A DNA stretch of 64,000 bases from contig JARGNG010000003.1 of the NCBI GenBank assembly GCA_029213265.1, forward strand, positions 65,131 to 129,130, written 5' to 3'. The stretch is from Verrucomicrobiales bacterium (GTDB lineage: Bacteria; Verrucomicrobiota; Verrucomicrobiia; Verrucomicrobiales; DEV007). The notes beneath the pieces were generated by a model. That model was not told the origin of the DNA and did not search any database. It saw nothing but the letters and a program-made list of their open reading frames with translations. Both the position numbers and the translations under genes were made by a program. Shown here in pieces: positions 18,388-28,031 of this stretch. How positions within the stretch are numbered: the first letter of the stretch is position 1; each line of letters starts with the position of its first letter.

Positions 18388-18612
18388 ATGAACCTCCTAC
18401 CTCGTATTGAAATGACAAATTCGCCATTCAAAGAATCAGCATTCACGCTCCTGGAATCACTTATCGTCTTGATTATACTTTTTTTCCTGACTGTCGCTCT
18501 TATTGCTCTCCTGAGATATGATTCTGACCAAAAAACAGAGAAATTAGCGGACCCTCAGGTTAGTCTCCTTTCTCGCCCCCATTGCGAACTAAGCACAATA
18601 ACCACCACATAA
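18388..18612 (+). CDS. Short prepilin-like ORF, possibly a gene fragment
   Basis: The predicted 74-residue product contains a type III/IV prepilin signature: a basic leader, then SAFTLLESLIVLIILFFLTV, where F-T-L-L-E places the conserved Glu at position 5 of the mature protein, followed by a hydrophobic helix. The residue before the cut is Ala rather than the usual Gly. Only about 40 residues follow the helix, far fewer than a typical pseudopilin head, and they show no clear fold. The frame opens at 18316; ATG at 18388 follows GGCGAGAGCA, a weak ribosome binding site. It could be a true minor pseudopilin-like protein or the 5' end of a decayed one. Confidence 0.5.
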   Translation: MNLLPRIEMTNSPFKESAFTLLESLIVLIILFFLTVALIALLRYDSDQKTEKLADPQVSLLSRPHCELSTITTT

Positions 18613-18687
18613 ATTCTATTCCCGCCGGCCTCCTGGCATTCGCCATTTATCCCTTCGTTTTCAACAGCTCTCACAATTCGGATTTCG

Positions 18688-19821
18688 ATGGATCAATTTT
18701 TACAGCGATTAGGAGAAAAATTGCGAGACCCTGACGGTAGAAAGCAATTTGTTTCGAAAGCTAAGAAGGCCTTTCGAAATCTTATCAGAACCCTCTCTCT
18801 CGGCTATTGCATTCTCCTCATCTTACTCATCATGCTGCTCAAGGTCACAGGAGAGAAGAATCTCTCCGTTGCCTTTTCCCTCTACCTTCCAAGACTTCTA
18901 TTCCTCCTGCCCTCTTTGCTGCTTCTACCACTTGCGCTACTGTTTTCCTGGCGACTTTCCCTTCCCGCCCTACTTGGAAGCTGCTTCATTTTTTTATACT
19001 TCGCCAACGATTTCCGGTTTGGTTCGGAACCCCACCCCTCCCCCTCTGAGCCTGGGAAGACAGTTACAGTGTTGACCTACAACCGGGGCCAGCACATGAA
19101 CCGCAGCCTCAAGCCGTTTAAGGATCGGACAAATCCAGATATTATCGCATTCCAGGAAGCGCCCAACCGAGCTGCGGGCTATTTGGAAGCGGAGGGATAC
19201 GAGCTGTACGAATTTGCGGAAGACATAGGGGAATATACCCTCTTAAGTCGCTACCCAATAACGAAAAAGTCGCTCATCCACACAGTCAGTGGAGATCAAT
19301 CAGTTGATGCCTGCGCGCGATTTGAAGTGCAATTTGAGGGATCAAAGATAGCTATTTACAGCATTCATATCAATTCTCCCAGAGACGTCTTACATTATTA
19401 CAAGAGGGGTGCATTTCTCTATGGATTGATAGGAATTCCAGGTACAGCACTCGGCGAAAAGAGACACAAAAATCAGCAATTTTGGAATGACCGAATTGAC
19501 GAGGCCTCAGAACTCATTAGCCATATAGCGAACGATCCACTGCCGACTCTAGTTGTGGGCGATCTTAATGCGCCGGCCGGAGGTCACATCCACCAACTTT
19601 TTCTGCGCGAATTCAAGGACTCTCACAGGACCTCCGGCAGTGGATTCGGATTCACCTTCCCCGGGACATCGAGAAACCCTCTGAGCCTGGGAGGCCCGTG
19701 GATGAGGATCGATTACTTATTTGCAAACTCCTCGTGGGATTGCCTTTGGAATATAACTGAGTCAAGCCGACTTTCACAGCACCGGGCAGTCACAGCCCAG
19801 TTCCGACTCAAGTCCCCATGA
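18688..19821 (+). CDS. Membrane-anchored endonuclease/exonuclease/phosphatase-fold hydrolase
   Basis: A 377-residue protein. An N-terminal basic segment leads into about three transmembrane helices (residues 35-110), after which a periplasmic EEP domain follows: VTVLTYNRGQH, IIAFQEAP (metal-binding Glu), VVGDLNAPAG (catalytic Asp-x-Asn), RIDYLFA (Asp) and SQHRAVTAQF (final Asp replaced by Arg-Ala; the His is kept). The family spans nucleases, sphingomyelinases and phosphodiesterases, so the substrate cannot be assigned; membrane-anchored versions of this shape are common as orphans. It converges with the GT39 gene, with the two stops overlapping by about 14 bases. Confidence 0.8.
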   Translation: MDQFLQRLGEKLRDPDGRKQFVSKAKKAFRNLIRTLSLGYCILLILLIMLLKVTGEKNLSVAFSLYLPRLLFLLPSLLLLPLALLFSWRLSLPALLGSCFIFLYFANDFRFGSEPHPSPSEPGKTVTVLTYNRGQHMNRSLKPFKDRTNPDIIAFQEAPNRAAGYLEAEGYELYEFAEDIGEYTLLSRYPITKKSLIHTVSGDQSVDACARFEVQFEGSKIAIYSIHINSPRDVLHYYKRGAFLYGLIGIPGTALGEKRHKNQQFWNDRIDEASELISHIANDPLPTLVVGDLNAPAGGHIHQLFLREFKDSHRTSGSGFGFTFPGTSRNPLSLGGPWMRIDYLFANSSWDCLWNITESSRLSQHRAVTAQFRLKSP

Positions 19822-21442
19822 CGCGGTAGATTCTAAATTCGTTCGTTCCACTATTCCGCCGACGGGATGGATAAACTTCTATCAATTCTCCAAATTCTTC
19901 GTCCTTGCCACTTTCAATCCACTGGTTCAAAACCTCCCAGTGCTGCAAATAGTGTCTTGAGTCCTCATCAGGCCGGTCAATCAACAGATAGTCTACCAAA
20001 TTCTCCCTAAGAATACGACGCAAGTCCGGAACTGTCTTGAAGGCTATCTCGTAGCCTCTGCCCATCCAGTCACTATCCGCCAGAATCTGGCTACTTCGAA
20101 GCACCCAAACCTTCTCGGCATGATGAAACGTTGCTTCCGCGGTTACGGCCCCTTCTCCGCGAGCATTTGAAACTATCAAGATGCCGATCCGTTCCTGATG
20201 ATCGCGTTTCGAGTTAAAATCGGAAACTGCCTTCCGAACTGACTCTGAGACACCAGTGTAAACTTTATCCACAGGCCTCCAGGTTTCCAAAACAATCAGA
20301 AATGCCAAAGCAACACCTCCCCAATTTCGCGCCACGTTGCTCCGCCTGCCTAGCATTCCTTCCACAAAACTGCCCGCTAACAGAAAAACGGAAGATGAAA
20401 GAGGAATAAGGTAACGTGGCTCAAATCCTGAAGGAACAAACGCAATAATACAAAATACACCAAAAACCAGGCCCAAATGCGAAGCCACTTCCGGTTCAAA
20501 GTCGGATTCCGCCCTCCTACCGTTTCGCATTCTCGAAAAGACGAAGAAAACGAGCGAAAATGCAAAACAAAGAAGCACGACCCAACTCAATTCACTCCCG
20601 AAACAGTGTAGATAGAGTGGGGCCACAGAAAGAAGGTAGCTGCCGGGTTCGAGCTCGCTGAAACCGCCGGCTGCCATCTCATACGTTGCTAACGTCCACG
20701 GAATGGCTATTAGAAGAACGGGGACCACGGAAACCCACAATCGCCAGCTTTTCCACAACGCCCATCTTCCGGTAACCGCAATTGCAACCGGCGGTACAAC
20801 TGCCAACATAATTCCCGATCCTTTCGTCAAAATCGCCAGTGTCGCAAAGATCCCAAACAGCAGCGAATATTTGACGCGCCCCTTTCTCAGAAAACTGGAA
20901 AACGAAAGTACGGATGCAAGACAGCACCCCAGCAAGAGCACATCCGCCATTACTGTGGCCGTATAGGCCCTGATCAAAGGCAGAAGACACACCGCCAGAG
21001 CCATTGCTACCGCAGCATAGCCACTTCGCAGCATTCTCCGACCAGAAAGCCAAGTAAGCCAGGCGGCACCTGCAGTCACTGCGGCCACTGCTATTAGCGC
21101 CGATTCGGGAGTCCTGAACGGAATCAGAAACAATCCGATCACCAAATATAGAAAAGGCGGGTAGTGGCCGATCGCGACCTTCGGAAACTGACTATAATAG
21201 TCCTCAGCAAATCTAACGGGATGAGGTTGTTCACGAAAACCACCCCAAAGGTAGTCTCGAATCATGAGACTGGTCACGACATGAGCTCCTTCATCAGCAT
21301 GCTTTCCAAATCCCCCCTGCCAGGCGCCACTTTGAATTTGAAAAACCAATGACAGAAATAGAAAGAATCCAAATAGAAAAATTTTGATCTTCCAGCCATC
21401 GCTGCTCTTATCGCAGTCGTCGATTGCGGCACCGCATTTCAT
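19808..21442 (-). CDS. GT39/ArnT-like membrane glycosyltransferase
   Basis: A 544-residue polytopic membrane protein with about ten to twelve hydrophobic helices and a C-terminal soluble domain. The first periplasmic loop has HADEGAHVV, matching the acidic motif that binds the donor or metal in the PMT/ArnT superfamily; YYSQFPKVAIGHYPPFLYLV follows as the second conserved loop. These enzymes use a polyprenyl-phosphate sugar as donor in the periplasm. The GT2 gene upstream probably makes that donor, so the pair forms a two-step module. The frame is open to 21508 but overlaps the GT2 gene; ATG at 21442 is the preferred start. Confidence 0.8.
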   Translation of the reverse strand: MKCGAAIDDCDKSSDGWKIKIFLFGFFLFLSLVFQIQSGAWQGGFGKHADEGAHVVTSLMIRDYLWGGFREQPHPVRFAEDYYSQFPKVAIGHYPPFLYLVIGLFLIPFRTPESALIAVAAVTAGAAWLTWLSGRRMLRSGYAAVAMALAVCLLPLIRAYTATVMADVLLLGCCLASVLSFSSFLRKGRVKYSLLFGIFATLAILTKGSGIMLAVVPPVAIAVTGRWALWKSWRLWVSVVPVLLIAIPWTLATYEMAAGGFSELEPGSYLLSVAPLYLHCFGSELSWVVLLCFAFSLVFFVFSRMRNGRRAESDFEPEVASHLGLVFGVFCIIAFVPSGFEPRYLIPLSSSVFLLAGSFVEGMLGRRSNVARNWGGVALAFLIVLETWRPVDKVYTGVSESVRKAVSDFNSKRDHQERIGILIVSNARGEGAVTAEATFHHAEKVWVLRSSQILADSDWMGRGYEIAFKTVPDLRRILRENLVDYLLIDRPDEDSRHYLQHWEVLNQWIESGKDEEFGELIEVYPSRRRNSGTNEFRIYRVMGT

Positions 21443-21461
21443 AGCAGAACCCCGGAAAACT

Positions 21462-22595
21462 TCAGGAATCCCCACTCTTCTTAAAGGTGTGCAGACCGAG
21501 AACACCAACAGCTAACATCATAGGTAAGGCGATCAGATGGATTGCTCCAATGAGAACATTGGCAAGATCCAGATTGGCAAAATTATTCAGAATCCAATTG
21601 AGTACAACGCCACCTACCAGGATCGCTTCGATCAAAAGAATGGAAAGGAGAAGAAAGAAGAGAGCTCCTTCATCAATATTGATCAACTTGGAAGTCAACC
21701 ACGACGGTTTCTCTCTCATTCGCAGGAATAGCATGCAACTGAAAAGGTAAAACTGCATTCCGGTAATTCCAATCAGTAGCAGCAATGCTTTTGAGTGCAT
21801 GTCAAAGACATTGAGCCCCAATAGATTGATCGGACCGACAATAAGCGCAACCAACTGCAACAGCGAGCATACAGTCACGAGAAAAATACCGATAAACTCA
21901 AAAAGGCGGGGCCTTTCAGACAAAATAAAGAGCAAATGCCTCATTCCGTCTCTCCACGTTCGTAAATGGGCTACACGCCCTTCCGGCCCCTTATTAAGGC
22001 CGGAACTAATTTCAACAGTTTTCGCATCGTTTTTCAATGCCTTGATCAGAAGCTCCGAGGCAAATTCCATACCACTCGCACGAATCCCCCACTTCTCATA
22101 TTCAGATTTTCTGATGCATCGGAAACCAGAGTTACAATCCGACAATTGTCCGTGAAACAAAGCGTTGATCAACCCTGTCAATACAGGTGTCCCCAGCCAT
22201 CGATGCAACGAGGGCATAGCACCATCCTCAATAACACCAGTCATCCTTGAGGCGATCGCCATATCCGAATCGTTCTCGATTGCAGCTTCGTAAAGGCGCA
22301 AGCTGTCTTCATATAGATAGGTGCTGTCTGCATCGGCAAACATGACGTATTTACCATCAGCCGCGGCGATTCCACCCCGCAAAGCGGCCCCGTATCCCTT
22401 TTCCTCAACGGGAACCACACGAGCCCCCTCTTCTACCGCGATCTCAGCGGAACGATCTATACTGCCGTTGTCTGCTACGACAACCTCATAGTTTAAATCT
22501 GGATTTTTCCCGAGAGACTCTCGCACCGCTCGTATACACGACCGTAAAGTATTCTCTTCGTTCAAGCAGGGAAACACGAAAGTCAGGTCCATCAT
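21462..22595 (-). CDS. GT2-family polyprenyl-phosphate glycosyltransferase, DPM1-like
   Basis: The catalytic GT-A domain has FPCLNEEN, VVADNGSIDRS and FADADST (D-x-D) in the first 110 residues, and the C-terminal part adds four hydrophobic helices. This arrangement is typical of enzymes that load a hexose from a nucleotide sugar onto undecaprenyl phosphate. The neighbouring GT39-like protein would use the product. ATG at 22595 (or the adjacent ATG at 22592) is favoured over an upstream TTG at 22616. The gene ends 19 bases before the GT39 start, so the two are very likely co-translated from one transcript. Confidence 0.85.
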   Translation of the reverse strand: MMDLTFVFPCLNEENTLRSCIRAVRESLGKNPDLNYEVVVADNGSIDRSAEIAVEEGARVVPVEEKGYGAALRGGIAAADGKYVMFADADSTYLYEDSLRLYEAAIENDSDMAIASRMTGVIEDGAMPSLHRWLGTPVLTGLINALFHGQLSDCNSGFRCIRKSEYEKWGIRASGMEFASELLIKALKNDAKTVEISSGLNKGPEGRVAHLRTWRDGMRHLLFILSERPRLFEFIGIFLVTVCSLLQLVALIVGPINLLGLNVFDMHSKALLLLIGITGMQFYLFSCMLFLRMREKPSWLTSKLINIDEGALFFLLLSILLIEAILVGGVVLNWILNNFANLDLANVLIGAIHLIALPMMLAVGVLGLHTFKKSGDS

Positions 22596-22725
22596 TCTCG
22601 TTGCACTTACCAGCAAGGCTCTACTCTACAATGTACAACACCGCAAGGTCCTTTTTGCCTGTAATTTGCGCCCGAAAAACTAAAGCGATCAGAGGCAACT
22701 CACAGCCATTTATCAAAAGCGCCAA

Positions 22726-24057
22726 CTACCAGCACAACCCTTCGTAGGATGCAGGCAGGTTGCGAAGGGCGTCCCAGCCATTGACATCAATAATATGATG
22801 GCCCGCTTCCAGCGGAATTGCGTCATCTAGGGCATCGGGATCAAAGCACGGCTTCGAAACAACAAGAATCGATGGTCCCTCCGCCAAAGCTGAGACAATA
22901 TCAGTCACAAAAAACGTTTCCAATGAAGGCAGATTCGCATCCGCAAACTTTTGATTCGCTCCCATAAGGTTTCCCAGGGACACGTCCGGATCGAAAATAC
23001 GTACCTCATACCCTTTACTTAGAAGTCTGGCCGCAAGCTCCAGCATCGCACTCCCTCGTAAATCATCTGTTCCCGCCTTGAATGCTATCCCAGCCAAAAG
23101 AATTCTTTTACAATCCTTCGCCTCGACTCGCTCTATCAACGACTCGAGATGCCGTCGGTTACTATCCAGCAATCCATCCATCAAAGGCAGACTTACGCCG
23201 AGGTCTCTCGATAGTTGGCATAGGGCGCTCACATCTTTAGGTAAGCAGGATCCACCAAACGGAGTGCCAGGTCGAAGGTAGTAAGAAGAAATATTGAGCC
23301 TGTGATCATCGCAGAGCATCTTCATAACCTGCCGGGATTCGATCCCAAGGCGTTTTCCAATCCGTCCGATCTCGTTGGCAAAAGAAATTTTCGTAGCATG
23401 GAAAGCGTTACAGGAATACTTCAGTAGCTCGGCAGATTCGAGCGGCACGCAGTCCGCGACCTCGTCCAGTACGCACTCAATTGAATCGATACCATCATCT
23501 TCAGCCCAGGCACCTATCGCGGCGAGGCTTGGCTGACGAAAATCAGCCAAGGCGGACCCTTGTCTGAGAAATTCAGGGTAAAAGAAAACTTCGACGATAC
23601 CGCTTTCGATAAGATCCCCAAAAAAGCGGGTCGCGATTTTTCGGGTGGATCCCGGTAGCATCGTCGATCGAAAAACTACGGCATGCTTGCTACCTTTCGC
23701 GCGGACAGCATCTGCGATCTGTTCGGCAACAGTCTCGACGAAAGCGAGATCAAGTGCGCCTGATGCTTTCGAAGGCGTTCCGACACAAACCAGTGAAATA
23801 TCGCTTCCTGCAACCGCTATTGCAGGATCCGTGGTCGCGCGCAAACGGCCCGCCTTCAATTGGGTGAGAATCAGGACATCCAGGCCGGGCTCACCGATCG
23901 GAGCCGTGCCTGCATTGATCATCTCCACTTTCTCCTCGGAAATATCACAGCCAATTACGTTGCACCCCCGCTCTGCCAGACAGGCCGATGTCACGCTCCC
24001 AACATAACCCAAACCAAAGACACTGATTTTTCCTATCCCTTGCACAATGCTAGACAC
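22726..24057 (-). CDS. GDP-mannose 6-dehydrogenase (AlgD-like)
   Basis: A 443-residue UDP/GDP-sugar dehydrogenase. VFGLGYVGSVTSACLAERG is the NAD site, GEPGLD and VVFRSTMLPGS are diagnostic of the AlgD branch, PEFLRQGSALADF follows, and the catalytic cysteine is Cys271 in FGGSCLPKDV, close to Cys268 of Pseudomonas AlgD. It oxidises GDP-mannose to GDP-mannuronate with two NAD+. Together with the dehydrogenase at 2020, two different uronic acids can be made from this locus. The start is GTG at 24057 (a second GTG lies at 24045). It stands 53 bases after the tyrosine autokinase. Confidence 0.82.
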   Translation of the reverse strand: MSSIVQGIGKISVFGLGYVGSVTSACLAERGCNVIGCDISEEKVEMINAGTAPIGEPGLDVLILTQLKAGRLRATTDPAIAVAGSDISLVCVGTPSKASGALDLAFVETVAEQIADAVRAKGSKHAVVFRSTMLPGSTRKIATRFFGDLIESGIVEVFFYPEFLRQGSALADFRQPSLAAIGAWAEDDGIDSIECVLDEVADCVPLESAELLKYSCNAFHATKISFANEIGRIGKRLGIESRQVMKMLCDDHRLNISSYYLRPGTPFGGSCLPKDVSALCQLSRDLGVSLPLMDGLLDSNRRHLESLIERVEAKDCKRILLAGIAFKAGTDDLRGSAMLELAARLLSKGYEVRIFDPDVSLGNLMGANQKFADANLPSLETFFVTDIVSALAEGPSILVVSKPCFDPDALDDAIPLEAGHHIIDVNGWDALRNLPASYEGLCW

Positions 24058-24110
24058 TTAGTTGTGAATTCTTCAAAGAGAAAGTAGAAATCGCAATTTG
24101 ATTCCAGCGA

Positions 24111-26429
24111 CTAAGACAGGAGAAGATCCCGATCATTCTGCTCCGTTTTCACGGGGGAATCGTTTGCATCAAGCCCATCCTCGTTTTCCTCCAGCTGATC
24201 GTAGTAGGGGGCTGAATAGTAGTAGTAGTGGTAGTAGTTCCCGGCCTTTGAAAGATCCACGCCGTTGAGAACAAATCCAAAAAAATGAGCGCCCGTTTTG
24301 CGCAGTAGCGTGACCGCGTCCTTCACGTCCTTCATGGGAGTCACTTCGGAACGCACCACGAGAACGACTCCGTCAGCAAGACGCTGCAACGACGAAGGTT
24401 CGCTCAGTCCCAAGGTGGGCGGACAATCGAGGATAATCCGATCATAATGCGTTCTCCAGTACTCGAGGAGCTTCTCAAAAGGCTTCTGGCAAAGCAACTC
24501 AGTTGTTCCGGCGATGACCGGACCTCTCGGAACAACAGAAAAACCATCCAACCCGGTTCCAACAACCGCATCCTGAGGACTAACCTCGCCCAAAAGCATC
24601 TTTGTCATTCCCGGGCCCGCATCAATCCCGAGAAGGCCGTGAATTCGGCCTCGTCGAAGATCACAATCAACCAGGAGAACTTTTTCGCCCATCGAGTGAA
24701 ACGCCCATGCTAGATTTGCTGACTGCGTTGTCTTTCCCTCCTGTGGTCGCGCACTCGTAACCAACACGACCTGCGAGCGACCGGTCCTCCCGGGATGCAG
24801 GCAGACTGCAGATCGAACCAAGCGAAAGCACTCGAGAAGATAATTCGGAACTGTCGCCCCCTGAGCTGGTGATCGGTGAACCGCTTCCAAATCCTCCGGT
24901 GCCGATAGAGGGACAATTCCGATCCCTCGAATTCCTATGTACGCCTCAAGCTGCTGCAAATTGGATGCTGAGGTATTAAGCAGGTTTATAACGGAGGGCA
25001 ATCCGATCGCCCCTCCCAGTCCGATCATGAGTGAGAGAAGAATCAATTTCTTCTTATTCGGAGAGACAGGCACCTCATCACGCAAACTGGTATGGCCCTT
25101 AAATCGAACCTGAATCCAATCAAAGTTGTCAGAGAACGAAACGGCTGCCAATTTATCCGCTAAGGCTTCACGCGCTTTGCTCCACATCAATTGCGTTTGC
25201 TCAACTGAATTGTAGGCCACTGCTGACTTACCCATTTTTTCCGTGACTGCATAATATTCCGGCATCCTAAGCTCCAACTCGCCGATCCGTCCTTCAAGTC
25301 GCTGAAACTCCAGTTCAAACTTTTCCAATTCCACCTCCATCTCAGAAATGAGCGAACTGTTGATACTCGACATTCGCCTGCGCATTTCAAGCATTTGGGG
25401 GTGCTCTGGAAGATAAATATCGGAGGCCTCTTGAATTTCTTTCTCAAGCAAACGGCGATCTATCTCTAACTCCTTCCAAGACTCGACACCCTCTACGTCA
25501 TCTGGTTGGACGATCTTTGCAATTTGGCTGTTATTGGCAGTTACCGCATCTCGGGTCCCCGACAAAGCCCGCCTTACAACATCGCCAATCTCGACAGTTG
25601 CCTCTTCATTGAATGAACTGAGCAAAGACAATACCGACAAGGCCTGATCTACTTCAACTTCTTCCTGTTCATTCGATGAAGTCACTCCTCCGCCCGACTG
25701 AGTGGGAATAATCAAGCCACCCAGCGACTGCTGAATATCAGCCATTCGAACCAGACGTTCCTTCGACTCGATCAATTTTTTCGGGATTTCCAAAAGGCTC
25801 TGCTGTTCGATCGTCACCTCTGTGAGACGCTGATCTCGCTCCACCTCAGAAAGAGATTCGACAGTTTCACTGACTTTCTCGTCAATACTATCTAATTGCT
25901 CTGCATAGACCCTCAGAGCTTCATCTCGAAATTCGTCCCACCCCTCTCGCTGGAAAGCCTGGAACTCTTCTGCCATCGCTTTGCCAAAGCCTCTCACAAT
26001 TTCAGGATTTCGAGCCATCACCGTCAATTCAAGGTGGCGATGGTCAACGATTTCAGCCCCTACGTAGGAGACCTGATCCAAAAGGTCTTCAAAGGTATCA
26101 TTTTCCCCGAGAAACCCCATTCTCTTTCCTGCTCCCACCTGAATTCGAGAGGTTACGAACTGACTCATCATTCCTCTCATAAAATGGGGTCGGTAAATTT
26201 CGGCAGTTTCAGGAACATCCCGATTTTTTAATGCTGTGCCGAAAGTATCGAAATAGATCAGAGATTTTGCCTGATAGAGGGGGGTCGCGAACAAGAAATA
26301 GGTCACTCCCAACACCATCCCCAACGCCATCATCAAGACCATCAACCTCAGATGCCGAAGATATTTGAGCCCCTGCGTGATGATTTTCGACGGGTCAAAC
26401 TGTGCCCCACCCTGTTCCGTATGTTCCAT
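24111..26429 (-). CDS. Polysaccharide co-polymerase and tyrosine autokinase (Wzc/BY-kinase)
   Basis: A 772-residue fusion. Residues 1-130 carry the Wzz domain with a first transmembrane helix, a long periplasmic coiled-coil segment follows (about 150-470), then a second helix (KLILLSLMIGLGGAIGLPSV). The cytoplasmic BY-kinase domain has Walker A VTSARPQEGKTT near residue 560, Walker A' VLLVDCDLRRG and Walker B IILDCPP. The tail contains the tyrosine cluster NYYHYYYYSAPYYDQ, the expected autophosphorylation site. It controls chain length and export of the polymer together with the Wza lipoprotein and the Wzy-like protein. The insert GGLIIPTQSGGGVTSSNEQE in the periplasmic region is a low-complexity linker. 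Confidence 0.9.
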   Translation of the reverse strand: MEHTEQGGAQFDPSKIITQGLKYLRHLRLMVLMMALGMVLGVTYFLFATPLYQAKSLIYFDTFGTALKNRDVPETAEIYRPHFMRGMMSQFVTSRIQVGAGKRMGFLGENDTFEDLLDQVSYVGAEIVDHRHLELTVMARNPEIVRGFGKAMAEEFQAFQREGWDEFRDEALRVYAEQLDSIDEKVSETVESLSEVERDQRLTEVTIEQQSLLEIPKKLIESKERLVRMADIQQSLGGLIIPTQSGGGVTSSNEQEEVEVDQALSVLSLLSSFNEEATVEIGDVVRRALSGTRDAVTANNSQIAKIVQPDDVEGVESWKELEIDRRLLEKEIQEASDIYLPEHPQMLEMRRRMSSINSSLISEMEVELEKFELEFQRLEGRIGELELRMPEYYAVTEKMGKSAVAYNSVEQTQLMWSKAREALADKLAAVSFSDNFDWIQVRFKGHTSLRDEVPVSPNKKKLILLSLMIGLGGAIGLPSVINLLNTSASNLQQLEAYIGIRGIGIVPLSAPEDLEAVHRSPAQGATVPNYLLECFRLVRSAVCLHPGRTGRSQVVLVTSARPQEGKTTQSANLAWAFHSMGEKVLLVDCDLRRGRIHGLLGIDAGPGMTKMLLGEVSPQDAVVGTGLDGFSVVPRGPVIAGTTELLCQKPFEKLLEYWRTHYDRIILDCPPTLGLSEPSSLQRLADGVVLVVRSEVTPMKDVKDAVTLLRKTGAHFFGFVLNGVDLSKAGNYYHYYYYSAPYYDQLEENEDGLDANDSPVKTEQNDRDLLLS

Positions 26430-26492
26430 AGTGAATTGTATTTACGACACAACTAATCTGAGAAGGCTTTTCTCATTCTCTCCAAGTTACCT

Positions 26493-26774
26493 TCAGGCTG
26501 ATTTGTTTTTCTCTCCTGATCCTGAAAGGATTCTCATAAACGACCAGTCAGAGCGAAACAAACAAAACAAACTGTAAATTGCCATGCCCCCAATCGGCAA
26601 AAAAAGAATCAAGCATAGCCACACAACTTTGTTGCCCGTCTTCAAATCCAGTGATCGCAAGCTCATGATCGAGGCAGCCAACATGGACAACCAAATCAAA
26701 ACCAGAGCAAGGTAGACTGCAGAATGACTTGCTTGAGCATTGAATGTGAGAAAATGTATTATTGTGTCACGCAT
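26493..26774 (-). CDS. Small membrane protein with a PLDc_N-like domain
   Basis: A 93-residue protein with two hydrophobic helices separated by a basic loop. The second helix, VVWLCLILFLPIGGMAIYSLF, fits the PLDc_N pattern (W-x-x-x-x-hydrophobic-P-h-G-x-h-x-Y) seen as the N-terminal part of cardiolipin synthases and as free-standing small membrane proteins. The catalytic phospholipase D part is absent, so no enzyme activity is expected. It is divergent from the GT4 gene that follows and is the first minus-strand gene before the autokinase. Confidence 0.65.
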   Translation of the reverse strand: MRDTIIHFLTFNAQASHSAVYLALVLIWLSMLAASIMSLRSLDLKTGNKVVWLCLILFLPIGGMAIYSLFCLFRSDWSFMRILSGSGEKNKSA

Positions 26775-26786
26775 TCCTTAAAAAAC

Positions 26787-28031
26787 ATGTTTTCGATGAG
26801 TTCGACTCAAGCTGCCGATACTAATTTACCGATGAACCGCCTGCAACCACTTTCCGGTGAACTCGAGCACGAATTCCCTCTCAAGATTGTTCATGTGATT
26901 TTCACGCTAAATCCTGGAGGACTGGAAAATGGTGTGGTAAATATCGCAAATCAGATTGATCCAAAGAAATTTTCAACTTCAATCATCTGCCTTGATGACT
27001 CGGGAGGCTTCGCAAAAAGGCTGGCGCCGGATGTGGTGGTTGTTGCTTTGGAGCGAAAAGAGGGATTTCGGCTCTCAACTGCGTTCCACCTCGGAAGAGC
27101 TCTCAAGAATCATCGGGCCGACTTGATCCACACTCATAATCTGGGGCCACTGCTCTACTCTGTTCTAGCCAAAGCAATGCTCCTTACAAGAGCTCCAATC
27201 ATTCACGGAGAACATGGTACGCTTCATGGTGATCAACTTTCCTTTTGGAAAATTGGTCTGCGCAAGGTTTGTTTTCTCCTCTGCCATCGCATTCACACTG
27301 TTTCCGAGTCGCTGCGTCAACACCTGATCGCTCTTCATCTGCCCTCCCGAAAACTGTGTGCGATTCCTAACGGAGTCGATTGCGAAAAGTTCTACCCACC
27401 AAAGTGTCGAAATGAGGTGAAAAGGAACAAAGGGTTTTCGGAGGATTCGTTTATCATTGGCATCGTGGGACGTTTTATCCCGAGTAAAAAGCACCTCTTG
27501 CTGCTGGAGGCGCTTGACCTTTTGTCCCGCGCTCCTGAATGGAAACAAGTCAACCTCCTCATCCTTGGCGACAAAGGGGAAGCGAAGCAGCAAATCCTGG
27601 AGGCAATCGAAAAACACCCCGCAAAAGACAGAATTCACTGGAAAGGCCACGTAGAAGATCCTTTCGAATGGTATCAGATTATGGATCTACTCGCGTGCCC
27701 TTCCTCGGAGGAAGGCCTCTCCAATGCCTTGTTAGAGTCCATGGCATCCGGTGTTCCGTGTCTTGCTCATCCCGCATGTGGTGCAAATGAAGTGATAACA
27801 AGCGGCAAGGATGGGATATTAAAGGACATCAGTGATCCAGAAATCTTCGCAAAAACTCTTGAAGCTATCCTATCTGATGTAAAGGCTCTGACCACAATGG
27901 GCGAAAATGCTCGAGAGACAATTGTCACACGGCACTCGATAAGTAGTATGATCAGTAAATACGAGGAACTCTATCAATCAAGCATCACGATGACAGAATG
28001 TCCGAGAATGGAATCAAATGTTCTTCATTAG
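26787..28031 (+). CDS. GT4-family glycosyltransferase, PEP-CTERM/EPS-locus type
   Basis: A GT-B enzyme with KIVHVIFTLNPGGLENGVVN at its start, the Gly-Gly-Leu-Glu loop typical of the sugar transferases that accompany exosortase EPS clusters. HTHNLGPLLYS and HGEHGTLHGDQ follow, then AIPNGVDCEKF, IGIVGRFIPSKKH and the donor-site motif SSEEGLSNALLESMASGVP. The longest frame begins at 26724 but would overlap the divergent PLDc_N gene start; ATG at 26787 or 26796 is more likely, and 26832 is possible. The last 18 bases overlap the convergent Wzy-like gene. Confidence 0.82.
   Translation: MFSMSSTQAADTNLPMNRLQPLSGELEHEFPLKIVHVIFTLNPGGLENGVVNIANQIDPKKFSTSIICLDDSGGFAKRLAPDVVVVALERKEGFRLSTAFHLGRALKNHRADLIHTHNLGPLLYSVLAKAMLLTRAPIIHGEHGTLHGDQLSFWKIGLRKVCFLLCHRIHTVSESLRQHLIALHLPSRKLCAIPNGVDCEKFYPPKCRNEVKRNKGFSEDSFIIGIVGRFIPSKKHLLLLEALDLLSRAPEWKQVNLLILGDKGEAKQQILEAIEKHPAKDRIHWKGHVEDPFEWYQIMDLLACPSSEEGLSNALLESMASGVPCLAHPACGANEVITSGKDGILKDISDPEIFAKTLEAILSDVKALTTMGENARETIVTRHSISSMISKYEELYQSSITMTECPRMESNVLH

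Noticed and set aside
17110..18687. Possible insertion sequence or transposon remnant
   Set aside because: No terminal inverted repeats, target duplications or transposase motifs could be seen, although the decay of genes here would suit one.
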